NCBI GenBank assembly: GCA_021397835.1
Contig: JAJFZO010000034.1
Span: forward strand, 9,687,501-9,751,500
Origin: Moringa oleifera
Lineage: Eukaryota > Streptophyta > Magnoliopsida > Brassicales > Moringaceae
Direction of reading: 5' to 3'
DNA: 64,000 nucleotides
Position numbers and translations under genes: made by a program. The notes under the pieces are model-generated. The model was not told the DNA's origin and made no database searches. It saw only the letters and a list, made by a program, of their open reading frames with translations. Below, piece after piece: positions 12,901 through 24,900 of this stretch (positions are counted from its first letter, which is position 1; every line of letters starts with the position of its first letter).

Positions 12901-14900
12901 TGGAAGTTTACTCCAGTTGTTCAAGCCTTCTTAAAGTAGACTAACATGAGTAGAGTTTTCTTGCTGCATACCACAGTTTACTTGGAATTAGCAAAAGACT
13001 TATATAGAGTGGTGTTGTTGACATATTCTTAATTAGGGAAGGTCTATTGGTTAATCTTAAGGAAAATCCTATTCCAAAGCACCAAAAAATAAGATTGCCT
13101 CTAATGCTTCACTGCCTTTGAAAGATCAAAATCAAAAAGTTAGGGTTTCTTTAAAGAGAGTATTAAAATCTCTTAAGGTGGCCTAGGTAGGTTTTTAATT
13201 GCTTTAGCTTAAAGAAGTTACATAATAACAAAGGGAAAAATTCTATAATTCCTAGATCTAAACACCTAGTAAAGAAGACAACTAAGATCCTCTAGGAGTT
13301 GTGAATTAATTAAGAAAATATACTCTGTAGCTTTCTAAACCTCCATAAATAGAATGTTTAGAGGAATTCTCAGTCCTTCTTTGAGACATTCCTCAAACAC
13401 ATAGAGGACACTTGACTTTTCAAATGAGAGCCTCCCATTGGGGATGGGTATCACCATGTCCCTCATAAGGATCCCATGAGTTTTCTTAATTCTCACTAAA
13501 TCCTTATTAGTAACTATTAAAAGACATATAAATTTTATAATAAGCTAGAGTATACAAGAAAAAAGAAGTAAAAAGAGCAAAGATAACTTAGGAGGGAGAG
13601 AAAGCTCTATTGTGAGAAACAAAGACTCGCTTGAGAAAATCTGAAAAGTTATGAAGAAGTAAAGAGGGATTTCTAGGGCTGAAGAATGAGGGAAATTGTA
13701 AGGAAAAAATGGCAGAGTAAGAAGAAAATGATTTTAAGACAAATAGCACGACGTTGTTAGGTGCCTTTGATGATAAAGCAGAAAATGAGCATTAACAATA
13801 AACGTAATGGCTGGTATGGTAGGGAACTAGGTGATAAGACATCAGTAAGTGACACTAATGAGATGGAAAAGGGGAATTACACTCACTTACTCAGTCATTA
13901 ATTGACATGGCAAACAACGCTAGTGAGTGATGCCATTGACATGGTAAATACAATCTTACTGATTCACCCATTCAATTAAATGACATGGCATAGTGCCTAT
14001 GGGCAACATTGCCATAACATTTCGAAGTATAGCAAAAGGTGATATGGCATAGAGCGGGGACTTGGCGATAAATGAGTGAAAGAAGACCTGCCTGGTTAGT
14101 TAAGATGTCACATCATTATTATAACTACCCTGACTAAGGATAATAAGTCTACTACTTAACACTTGAAAGTTGTTGCTCTATCAACAAAATAATCTTTATA
14201 ACTCTACCCCTATAAGGTGCAGCACTACCACTTAGAGCATTACAAGTTTCTTTGATTAGAGCATCTAAATTAATTAAGGTCTAGGTAGGCATGGACTCCA
14301 TAACATATATATGAATATTCCTAGTGTTTTTATACATCACACTTAGCATATCCAACATAGCATCATTCTTATTTAAAAGAGTCAAACTAGTATCAAATGT
14401 TTAACTAAGAATCACATAATAAAACTTCAAACGCTCTATTGACACCACTATTATTTATCACTATCAATATCATCAATTATAATGACTTTATCAAAGCTAT
14501 AATAGCTATTAAGCACATATATAAACTACCTACCATGGTGTAGATGGCATGTAGACATAAAGGAAACATTTTGTTGAACTAATGAAAGTGAATAACAAAT
14601 AAAAATAAGATATGTTATTCATGTCTTTCAGGTATGGCAAACATATGCAAAAAATTATAGAAATATGTGCCACTAATATGTGCACAACAAATTTCAACAC
14701 ATCTTAAAGCAAATCTATTAGCCAATTTTTACATTGAAAAGTATCACACATTTTACCAACATCAATTTCAAGTAGAAACTGCAATTCAACCCTAAAAAAC
14801 AAAGAATCCCAATATCAATGGATGTAGAGCCTATTTCAATTGATTTGTGTGTTTGCAATGAATGTGCATACCTAGTATTATAATTAGAAAAGGAAACATG
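10000..14900. other. Repeat-derived sequence without a recognised gene
   Basis: The longest open frames are 88 codons at 10,091-10,357 (plus) and 65 codons at 11,924-12,121 (minus), the latter a Lys/Glu-rich coiled coil. A decayed plus-strand frame at 10,550-10,970 (AGSSDGALTTKKGKMVVV and later KKPEEEGNETFLGNMMIYF) reads like an old coding sequence with many stops. I cannot assign a family; a decayed transposon ORF is the likeliest source. 13.8-14.07 kb has scattered short direct repeats built on tgacatggca. Confidence 0.3.
11311..11351. repeat. Short perfect inverted repeat
   Basis: AAGAGTGTCAA at 11,311-11,321 is matched by TTGACACTCTT at 11,341-11,351, an 11-bp perfect stem with a 19-base loop. 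A variant aacactcttcc follows near 11,500. No flanking target duplication was seen. Confidence 0.5.
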
Positions 14901-14922
14901 GACATAAAAAAGCTTTGGGACT

Positions 14923-15303
14923 AGCATTCATAAATAAAAATACACAAGGTCAACAATCCAAATGAAAGACAAGGTGAGAATAAGTCATTGTTGACATATT
15001 GAGTTATTGATTTAAGCAATAAAGAATTTGGTTTTAGTAAAAATCAATAGATTCGATATTTAGGGCTTGTCAACGAGTGAAGTGAAATGGGAGAGTGTGA
15101 TTGATTATGGAATACCAATTTGCAAAATTATCTAAGGGTTTATTATCCCAAGCAAATGCCTTATTTGCTCCTTTATCCTTATAGAATCCTCAAAATCTTT
15201 AATAATGATTGAGGATAAAATCTAATTTGGATCAAATCAATAATTTAAATGTAAAATTAAGTTATAATAAAGTTTAAAAACTTGCTCATGAAAAGCATCA
15301 AGA
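14923..15303 (+). repeat. Tandem duplication, copy 1 (uninterrupted)
   Basis: From cattcata at the start, through aatccaaatgaaag and atcaatagatt, to a shared 3' end, this block is repeated 417-418 bp downstream with scattered substitutions and small indels. Copy 1 is intact and preserves taaaatcta at 15,216-15,224, the counterpart of the site where copy 2 was invaded. It is non-coding and of unknown family. Confidence 0.8.
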
Positions 15304-15340
15304 TATCATGGGTTAATGTTAATACCAACATGTTCAAGCC

Positions 15341-16248
15341 ACCATTCATAGACAAATACGATGAGGTTAGTAATCCAAATGAAAGAAAAACGGGAATGAG
15401 TCATTATTGACATAGTTGATTGTTGATTCAAGCAATAAAGGGTCCTGTTTAAGCAAAAATCAATAGATTTGATACCTAGAGTTTTGTTGATAAGTGAAGT
15501 AAAACGAGAGAGTGTGAATGATTATAAAATGCCAATTTATAAAATTAGGTGAAAGTTTATTATTTCGAGTAAATATTTTATTTGTCTTGTTTAACTTTAT
15601 AAAATCTTCAAAATTGTTAATAATAATTGATTATAAAATTTAGGGTAAATATAAAAAAATCATGAACTTTATGCATTTTTTAGTTTAAACCTAAACTTCA
15701 ATTTGATTCAATTTTGCTCCGAAAATATCATTTTGGTCCAAATTGGACCTTGTTTGAAACTAGTATGAAAAATTAAAAGTATTCTTATAATTAAAATGTT
15801 TAAAAATGATTTAAATGAATTTTACAATTCTATTTAGGTTCAATAGCTTAAATTTGAATAATTTTGTACTCACAAATTATTTTTTATAAATTTTTTAAAC
15901 TTTTAATAATACAATTTTTTATAAATATTTTTGGCACTCAAAAAATTTTAAAATTTTTTATAATGGTAGTTTGAATGCTTTTTTATATCTATACCAAATT
16001 TTAAACTAAAATTTATTTTACAACATCCCAAATTTTGAAATTTTTAATAAAATTTAAATTGAATCAAATTAAAAAATTAAAGATAAAGTTGAATCAAATT
16101 AAACTTTGAGGTTCAAATTAAAAAGCGAATATAATCAAAAATTTTTGTATTTATCTTAAAATTTAATTGAAATCAAATTAATAATTTCAATATAAAATTG
16201 GTACGTAATAAGATTTAAAAAATTTATTTGAAAAACGATCAAACAATG
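15341..16248 (+). repeat. Tandem duplication, copy 2 (split by a MITE)
   Basis: This is the same unit as 14,923-15,303, broken at 15,642. After the inserted 514-bp element the copy resumes at 16,166 (attgaaatcaaattaataat) and continues in register with copy 1 to about 16,248. Comparing the two copies defines the insertion exactly. Confidence 0.8.
15643..16156. mobile_element. Mutator-like MITE with long terminal inverted repeats
   Basis: The 514-bp element starts GGGTAAATATAAAAA; its right end, reverse-complemented, starts AGATAAATACAAAAA. The arms stay similar for roughly 75 bp, including AATTTGATTCAA in both. It is flanked by a perfect 9-bp duplication, taaaattta (15,634-15,642 and 16,157-16,165), and the tandem copy at 15,216 shows the uninterrupted site. 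Nine-base target duplication with long inverted repeats and no coding sequence fits a Mutator-superfamily MITE. The terminal sequence was not matched to a named family. Confidence 0.85.
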
Positions 16249-16667
16249 TGCTTAAATAAATTTACTTTTACAATATGTTTGGTTGAAGGATACATTTGTT
16301 TCTCACCTTACTTTAAATAAATTTATTTTTTTTTAATTTTTAGTTTATTTTATTAAAAAATTATAATTTTTTTAAAAATAAAATAATAATTTTAAAGTGA
16401 ATCCTCAAAATATCTATTTTATAACTTTTTATTCTCAATGTATTCTTAAAAAATCATTAAATTACTGTCATTTATATATAATAATAATTTTATCTTTTTT
16501 ATTTTTTCATGGTTTATTTTTATTCTTTTTGATAATCTACAAAAAAGAGAGAGAAAATAAAAAATATTATATTATTATAAATATTAATTAATATTAATAT
16601 TATTTTATAATAAATTATTATAATAAAATATTTATTAAGTAATATCATCTTTGATAAAAAAATTTAA

Positions 16668-17764
16668 GATAAATATCATTTAAAACTTTGAGTTTTATTC
16701 TCTCCCTCAAATTAGATTTTAACTTTTAAAACATATTTAAATAAATTTTAATCTATTGATTTTATTTAAATTGGACATTAACTCAAAGTAATTATAAAAA
16801 ATTAATAATTTTTTTATTAAAATAGTTAAAAATTACTCAAACAAAATTTACACTTTATTTTAATTTTATTCCTCAAATTTGAAAATTTTTTGATCAACTA
16901 ACTACTTTTTATGATTTTTTTTAAAAATTTTGATAGTATATTATTTTAAGAAAAATATTTTTGATACTGAAAAATTTTTAAATTTTTTTATAATAATAAC
17001 TTAAATATTTTTTTATATATGTAAAAAATTATAAATCAAAATTTATTGTAAAATATCTCTAATGTCAACATCTTTAATAATTAAATTTTTAGTAAAATTC
17101 AATTTAGATAAAATTAAAATATTAAGGTATGTTTGGATATATTTTGATAATAAAGATTTGATTGAAGAGAGAGAACAAAATTTAAAGTTTAAAAATATTA
17201 AAATTTTAATTAAATCATAATTAATTTAAAAATGAATATTATTTTAAATCTTAAGTTTTATTCTTTCTCTTCAATCAAACTTTTACTTTCAAAATATATA
17301 AAAGTAAATATTAACATTTTAATTTTATTGAAATTGAATTCTATTGAAAAATTTAATTATTAAAAATATTTAAATAAAAAATATTTTATAACGAATTTTG
17401 ACATATGATTTTTCACATATAAAAAAATATTTAAGCTATCATCATAAAAACATTCAAAATTTTTTAAATACTAAAAATATATTTTTAAAAAATATACTAT
17501 CAAAAATTTAAAAAATTCGATAAAAATAGTTGATTGTTGAAATTTTTTATATTTAAAAGATAAAATTAAAATAAATATAAAATTTATTTGAGTAGATTTG
17601 TAACTATTTTAATAATGAAAAAATCATTAATTTTTTATAATCATTTTGAGTTAAGGTGTAATTTGATAAAATCAATATATTAGGATTTATTTGAATTCAT
17701 TTTGAAAATTAGGATTTAATTGAAGGAGAGAATAAAATTTAGAGTTTTAAATGATATTTACTCT
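16668..17764. repeat. Large AT-rich foldback palindrome (about 1.1 kb)
   Basis: The left arm, from gataaatatcatttaaaact at 16,668, is the imperfect reverse complement of the right arm ending near 17,764. Matching internal landmarks include attctctcc/ggagagaat, ttgatagtatat/atatactatcaa and gtttgattgaagagaaag/gatttgattgaagagagag. The centre falls near 17,216 with a loop of only a few bases, so arms are about 550 bp. Internal sequence (ttttttatat next to ataatag-type repeats) resembles the MITE at 15,643-16,156, suggesting a related foldback element. No clean target duplication was found. Confidence 0.8.
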
Positions 17765-18127
17765 TAATTTAAATTAAAATTTAAAGTTTATTTTAATTAT
17801 TTTTTATAAATCAAATTCATAAAAATTAATGTATGTTTTATTTTAATAAAATAATTGTAATAATAATTTTTTTTTAGTTTAGTTTTATTTTGAAGTATAT
17901 CTATTTTGTTTCCTTTTCATTTCATTCCCTAAACTAATCGTGTTAGTTTTCTTTTGACCTTCCATGAAATTATTTGGGATATTGAAATCTCAATTTGATG
18001 ATGGTCGGGTAAGTATCAAACTGCTGTCAACCTGGGCTCTCAAAGGACAAGGGCTGCCTCTGGTTTTCGGTTCAAACTCTGTGCACCTAAAACAGATAGT
18101 GACCCGGGAGGAGACAGAGACAAAGAA
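17765..18127 (+). promoter_or_regulatory. Presumed proximal promoter and 5' leader of the SNF2 gene
   Basis: These 363 bases separate the foldback element from the start codon. A TATA-like tatatcta lies near 17,896-17,903. An upstream ATG at 17,964 opens a 62-codon frame that overlaps the main start at 18,128 in another frame. The transcription start is not known, so both signals are tentative. Confidence 0.35.
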
Positions 18128-21100
18128 ATGGAACTGGATGAATGGGAGTTAAGCGCCGAAGAATTAGATTCCATCGAAAAAGATGCTGTCCAGAGGATTG
18201 CTCAAGAGCGCAATTCTTCTTCTTCCTCTTCTTCTTCTCATTCATTTTCATTTAATAAGGAAAACCCCCAATACCAACATTCGCACTCTGTTCCTTCTAC
18301 TCACAGCAACAACCGACCCATATCTTTTTCACCTTCTAACAAGGTTTCCTCCACTGTTTCCTTTTATTTTTTTTTCTCTTCTCTTCTTGAAGGTTGTTCT
18401 TTCGGAAAAGAACTTCGTGGGTTAGTTCACTAGGGTTCCATTTTCTAACTCTTCAATACTGACTTTAACTCAGTTTACTATCTGGATATAGTTATTATCA
18501 CTTCTGTAGTTTTATTCAATTGCTTGCCGCAATTTGATATCATGAGGATGCCATTTTCTGCAACAAATGTTATCATTTTCACTGTTTTTTTTTTTTTCCC
18601 CTTGTTATACTTCTTGTAGGAATTGCTCCCCTTTAAAGAAATTAGTCGTGTGAAACTCCTTTTCCAATCCTTTACTAATTTTGGAATTCAGGTGCAAGCT
18701 TTGTCTCAGAGCAGCAGAGCATTACCCACATCAGTGGTACCTAAACCGCACAATGGTTAGTTGCTTTGCCAATGAAAGCTTGCTGTGCTTGGGACCTCTC
18801 TTCATTTTGCCATTTTTGCTTACCTACTTTCAATATGTGAAGAATGCGTAGGTTGTTGATTTTATTCTGCAAGTATGCGCTTTTTAAAATTCAAGACATG
18901 ACTACAGGACATAGAATGATATCAGTTTAAATTCATTTGGATATCATAATTGCCTGCTAGTTGCTTTGTTCTTGTTGTAATTGTCAATTTGCACCAGGCT
19001 TTGTTCTGTTGTAAATATCTTGCTGATTATTTGCTACCATCTGATAATGCTATGAGTCTACAAGGAGATGAGGATATAAAGGAGCCAGGACAGAAGCTTG
19101 GTGTCAAAATTAGTCTTCATGCAACTGGAAACCTTGCTGCAAAATTTCCATATAACACGGTATTCCTCCTGTTTTGTAGCCAAAAGTTTGTTTACCTTGC
19201 TTGATACTGATTTCACTTATGCTCAGGCTTTGTATCAAGCAGATACTAGTAGATGCTTTTCGGAGGATCCCTAAAGCAACTTGGAATGCAAAAGAAAGGT
19301 TCATGTTCTCAATATATTTATAATTGTGTCTGCCTTGTGCTTCTGGAATATTGCTGTGTGATTTGCATAGCTGTTTGATTGTCATGGAAGTCCAGACTGG
19401 CCCATATTAATACTGTTTTGTGTGCAGATTGTGGATGTTCCCAGTCTCTTCCTTGCCATCAGTGGAAAAAATTCTCAGCCAAATATCTGAGGTTAGAGTT
19501 GAGATCTTGTGCATTTTTTTAATAAGAACACATTATAAACAAAAATTTGTTAACCATGTTGCAATCTGTGTCATATTTTAGTAACTTTTGCAAACCGTTG
19601 GTTTACTTGTCTTTTCTGATTATCAAACAGTAGGTTTACTTGTTTTTTGTATATTAGAGGAGAAAGGATCATATTTTACTAATCTAAGAATATATCAATC
19701 GTGTTTGAGGTAGCTAAACTGATTTCTATTTTATATTAAATTTAATATTGTATATTCTAGGTAGAGAACTTAGATCCTTTTGTGCAACGTGCTATTGGTG
19801 CTGCCTCTCGGGTTCTTGATCTTCAAGGCAAGTTACAGCAATTCATCTCAATTAGTAGGTTTTTGAATAGTTTGTTACTAGATTGCCTTTGCATTATGGT
19901 TTTACCTTTTGCAGCTTCTGAACAGTTTTCTTATTCTTGTTGTTTCTTCCCTCTTCTTTTGGGCCATTTCATTAGATCGATATGGTGAGATACCTGACTA
20001 TATTGAATCAAAGCTTCTGCCATTTCAGCGGGATGGTGTAAGGTATGCATTCACTCTGCCGACTTTTCCTCATTACTCATTAGACTTCTGTCTCTTGACA
20101 TGTAAGTAAACACCACACTCTTCATCTCTCAAGAGTTTCTCTATTCATCCATCACTCATGGTCTGTGGTAGTGATGAACTTTCTTTATAATTATCATTGA
20201 TTTTTTTTTTTTTTTTTGGTTTTTTCCAGGTTCATATTGCAGCATGGAGGGCGTGCGCTTCTGGCAGATGAAATGGGACTTGGAAAGACTATACAGGCAA
20301 GTGTGTGTTCATTTAAACTATTTGCACTTTTTTAGTGTTGTCAAATGGAGCTGCATGATGTTTTCGATTGATTATTCTATCTTTTCATTTTTAGATTATC
20401 TTCTAACGCATGATATAGTTCCTACTTCATTTTTGTTTTTATCTCTACAACATTGCGTATGGTTATGATATGAGCCAATTCTAAATGGAACTAATGTAAA
20501 CAAAATGAACAACTTAAGGGAACTTTTATTGAAGAAAAGTATAAAGATATGGAAATGAAGGCAGTGTTTTGTGATTATGAAAAGAGAAAAAGTATAGAGA
20601 ATGCTCAAGTAGTGATTCGAGAGACTACCACTCTCCTAACAAACTTGCCAAAACTACAAAATGATTAGTTATCCCCATTCCCTCTCCTTCCTCTCCTTTA
20701 TTCTCTCTATGATAACTAACTAACTTCTAGAATTCTCTGTTGACCACACCCTTTTCCTTACTCACACTTTCCAAATTCCTTTGCTAAATTCCCTTGTCGA
20801 GTTATGTTTCTTCTTCCTAGCATGTGTGATTAGAATTGGACGCCTCTCAAGTTAGTCTTGTTTTCTATCTAATTGAAACTTTGGCCAACAATAATACATA
20901 TGGATGCTTTGTTATTTTCAAAAGAACTCAAACTGATTACTGAACCTTTTACCTTCTTTATATAATTTCTTTGGAATAACTCAAGTTCTTTATCATGCAT
21001 AATCTTCATTTTACCTTTGTATGAGTCTAATGTTAAAAATTTCTAGATTTTTCACCTTTTAGAGCTATAAGCGTGTGTTTATTATTAAGTTTCTCCTAGA

Positions 21101-21977
21101 AATGGGTATTCAGAATTTACCTTGCTATTTTTCTGAGTTTTGTTTTTTCTTTTAACCAAAAGATAACTAGAATGGGTAATCTCTTTTCGTTTGGGCAAAA
21201 GAGGCAAGTGGTGATTCTAGTGTTTATTTAATCAGCATGATGTTTTTATAATGATTGTGCATGCTTTAGTACCAAGTTTCCTTAAAGCTTCAGTTTTGAT
21301 GCTTCTCAAAGAAAATACAATGCTTTGCATTAGATCTCTTGAATATGAGTTCAGTATGGGTTGAATAATTTGCTTTGTTTATTACCTATGAAAGAATATA
21401 GTGCGAAATTATGCAAAAGTTCATGTGGTCAACGTAGTCATGGTTTCCTACAAATTTGTTAACACTGTTTTAGATTCTATATATTTCGTGTTGAATTCTA
21501 TATTATTTTTGTAGGCAATTGCGGTAACTACATGTATTCGTGAATCTTGGCCCGTTCTTATACTAACACCATCTTCTTTACGTTTGCATTGGGCTTCAGT
21601 AAGTGTGTTATCATCTTCATATTTCGATTTTAAGAATGCTCCCCTTACTAGATATTCATTTATTCACATGATTTATCGCAGATGATTCAACAATGGTTGA
21701 ATATTCCTTCAACAGATATAGTTGTATGTTATTTGCACTCCTTTCTGATTTTTCTTTTTTTTGTTTTTTTCCAACACTTCTGTTCATGGGTTGAATAATT
21801 TACTTTTTTCCTAAATAATAGGTAGTCTTATCTCAAGCGGGTGGGTCAAATAGAGGTGGATTCACGATAGTATCCTCAAACAATAAGGGTACTATTCATC
21901 TTGATGGTGTCTTCAACATTATTTCTTATGATGTGGTCCCCAAGTTGCAACATGTACTTATCATGTCAGAGTTTAAG
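18128..21977 (+). CDS. CHR18: SNF2 gene exons 1-11 (N-terminus, HARP, motif I)
   Basis: Exons: 18128-18343, 18692-18755, 19065-19159, 19243-19298, 19428-19491, 19761-19827, 19976-20042, 20230-20296, 21515-21598, 21682-21723, 21822-21977. Junctions follow GT-AG except the introns after exons 6 and 8, which start with GC. The exon 3 start at 19,065 is chosen because it restores frame after exon 2 (…[14 protein letters not shown]…); the stronger-looking acceptor at about 19,000 leads straight to a stop. Exon 4 starts at 19,243, giving [16 protein letters not shown], the same spacing as other HARP domains. Confidence 0.85.
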
Positions 21978-24900
21978 GTAAGTACAACCAAATATGTGTC
22001 TTTCTAGATATTCACTTTTCTTTTACCCCATTATTCATGTTGTTTTAATACCTTGGGGATATTTGTAAGATATGATTAGATGACTATTGCTGGGACTTGG
22101 TTTGAAATGGATGAAATGGTGGATGGGCTATTGCTCAGAATTCTAGGTTGTTAGAAATCATGCCAATGTACTAACAAAGGAATTTAGGCCCTCTTATACT
22201 TCTGCATGTGGCCTAAGAAGAGTTGGTACCTCTAACATGATTGATTTGTCAAGGACCAAAAGTTGTATGGTAGGAGTTTCTGTGTTCTTTACATATCTAG
22301 GACCACCATGAAAGTATTGGGTTGTTCGGGCAATTGTTGGTATTAGCTTAAGGATAATAGCTCATTAATGGGCTTACTTGAGCCTATCTCAACTTTATCT
22401 AGGGAAGTACTAACCTAAGCTGCTATTAGATCTCTATGGTACTTTAGGATCACTTTCCTTTCCTTTGGGCTTTGGCAAGCATGTTTCTTTTATAATTGGC
22501 CCTATGTAGGCATTTCTTCCTTTACTTCTTCATTGTCCGAAAAAATGCTGTTAGTTGAATTGAGGATATGCAGATGATGAATGGTTGCATAAGAACGGTT
22601 ATATGTTTCTTTTGCTATGGTATATTAGTGTTAGGTTGAATTTATTTACAGAACTTGAATATTGTCCCATGCTAATTTGGTCTTGAAGGTGTCGTACTTT
22701 TTCTTTTGTTTCCTTTCTTATTCTTTTCTTCTCGAGGATGTATACTCTGTGTAAATTCTCCAACCTTTAGGAAGGAGACCGGTTTATGTCTTCAAACTCA
22801 TACTTTTTCAAAAAGAAGTGAGAATTTGCAGTAGTTATTAGGATCATTCACCATTTCTTTGGAGGATTTAATGCTCCAGAATTTCTTAGATGCGTAATAC
22901 TTTCTGTTAATGTTGGGCCCTCTATGTAGTTTGGAATAATTTCTTTTCTAAATGGCAATTGGAGAGAAATTGTACAAACTCAATGGTGTTCTTCACCGTC
23001 AGAGTTGGGAGAAAGGTCTTTGAATTTGCTGTGTTTTAAGTCTTGAAGAAGCAAGATGGTTAGAAAGGATGATGGCGAAGTTGCTGTCGGAGAAAGGGGA
23101 GAAGGGTTGGGTCCGAAAGTGAAGGAAGGGGGCAAAGTATTGATTTTTTAGGTGAAAGCAAACGCTAGTGGCAGGTATGCGCCTCTTTCGGAAGTCTTGA
23201 AGGGAGCACTAAGTGCTCTTGGAGGGGGGAGGAGTTTAGGTGGTGGAACAGAGTTGTGGGTTCTAAAATTTTCTATGATGAGAAACGACGTTTGACAAAA
23301 GGTGGAGGTAGGTGGCTGGGCAATGCTAAGAGAGAAAGGGATCGAGGGGTAGAAAAAGGTAAGATGGTAGAAGTTGTTTGTACTTCATGCAACTATGGAT
23401 TTGTTCATTGTGTGAAGAAGATAAGATAGATAGACCTTACGACTCAAAAACCAGCTAGATCATGGAAAGAGGTGATGGTCAGGAAGAAGATTGTTGGCAG
23501 CTGCAAAGCAGGTCGGTTTATGGATTTCTATATGCCTAGTCGAGTAAGAAAGATGGTGGAAATTGGACTTGGGCCAAGTAGGATCTGTTTTAAAAACTCA
23601 ATCTTTGAGTTGGGCTCTACCTCAAGAGAGGCCTTTAGTGTGGAATTAAGGGGCCGATCCAATCGTAATGGGCTTGCAGAGTGTGAAGTCTTCTAAGGTT
23701 GAGATAGTTATTTTCAAGAGTTGCTGTCGGGTTTTGAATGGGGTGGATTTTGGATTGGGTCGGGTGTCTTTAGGAAAGCAGGAAGGAATTTTTAGGGTTG
23801 TTACAACTCGAACAGTTTTTTGTGAAAGCCAATATCTTGCTAGAAAGAAGAAAAATCAAATGTCGGCTTTTAGGGTTTCGAAAGGACAATATTCAGGGGA
23901 TCTTCAACATGACAAAAGCATCTTGTTTGTCAACAATCAAAATTTTAATGAGGTAAGAAAGGGTGAAAGGAGATAAGAGATAAGTGGCTTTAGGAGGGAA
24001 GGTGGGTCCCTTAGTGGGCTTATTAAGGTTGAGGGAGTAGAAAATGTTGACAAGTCTAAGAAAGGAGGACGGACTTATGAGTAGGAGACAGAAAAGAGGC
24101 TTTGGAAAGTGATATAGAGGAAGGACATTTTGAATGCTCAAGGGAGAAAAGGGAGAAGGTTAGTATCTTGACTCTAAAGACTAGGTATTTTTGTGGAAAG
24201 AAAAGGTAAGGACTTGGTTGGTCATATCGAAAGATGTTGAAAGGGCAAAAAAGATGCTTCAAGGCTTGGATATTTCTCCCCTGGCTCTCGAGTTTCTGTT
24301 AAAGGATTGCTCTTGCCATTGTAAGAAAAGGAGGGGTCAATCATCTTGATGTCTCTGCTGAAGAATATGGAGAGGGTATAAAAATTCCAGGTATATTATT
24401 TATGGGAATGGAGGAGCAGGCTTACAAATTGTTCTTAGACATTGAGAAAAGGAGAAGAGAGGATTATTTGCGAGAAAAGGAACCTCAAAAAAGGATAGTG
24501 TGATGTAAAGAGGGAGCTAAGCAGACTCGAATTCGGGGTAAATTATGAAAAGGGAGGAAAAAACAGATTGACAATGGAGGGGTTAGCTAGGCGAGAAGGT
24601 AGTAGTGGATCTGATGGCTCTTAAAGTGTTTTCACGGAATGCTATGGGGATAAATGACCAGATAAGAGGGCCATCATTAAAAATTCATTGGAAAGATGAA
24701 GGGTGGACTTAGTTTGGATCCAGAAGATGAAAATGGCAGAGATGATGATGTGGTGAGAAGCCTTCGGGGAACAAAGAGAGTAGAGTGAAGACATTTGGCG
24801 GCTGAATGCAATTCGAGAGGAATTTTCATGGGAATAGAATGGAAGAGTAGGTAGATTGTTGGATTGTTGGATGAGGGCTGCTCCGATAACATGTATTTTT

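Noticed and set aside
13800..14070. Recurring tgacatggca-like phrases suggestive of a repeat array or CRISPR-like spacing.
   Set aside because: Intervals are irregular and units degenerate; no true array, and CRISPR is not expected in a plant genome.
14718..14927. 69-codon minus-strand frame next to the tandem duplication.
   Set aside because: No motif, AT-rich codons and overlap with repeat sequence.
18950..19204. Open frame that would start SNF2 exon 3 at the strong cag acceptor near 19,000.
   Set aside because: Joining exon 2 there leads to a stop within six codons; the acceptor at 19,064/19,065 restores the frame.
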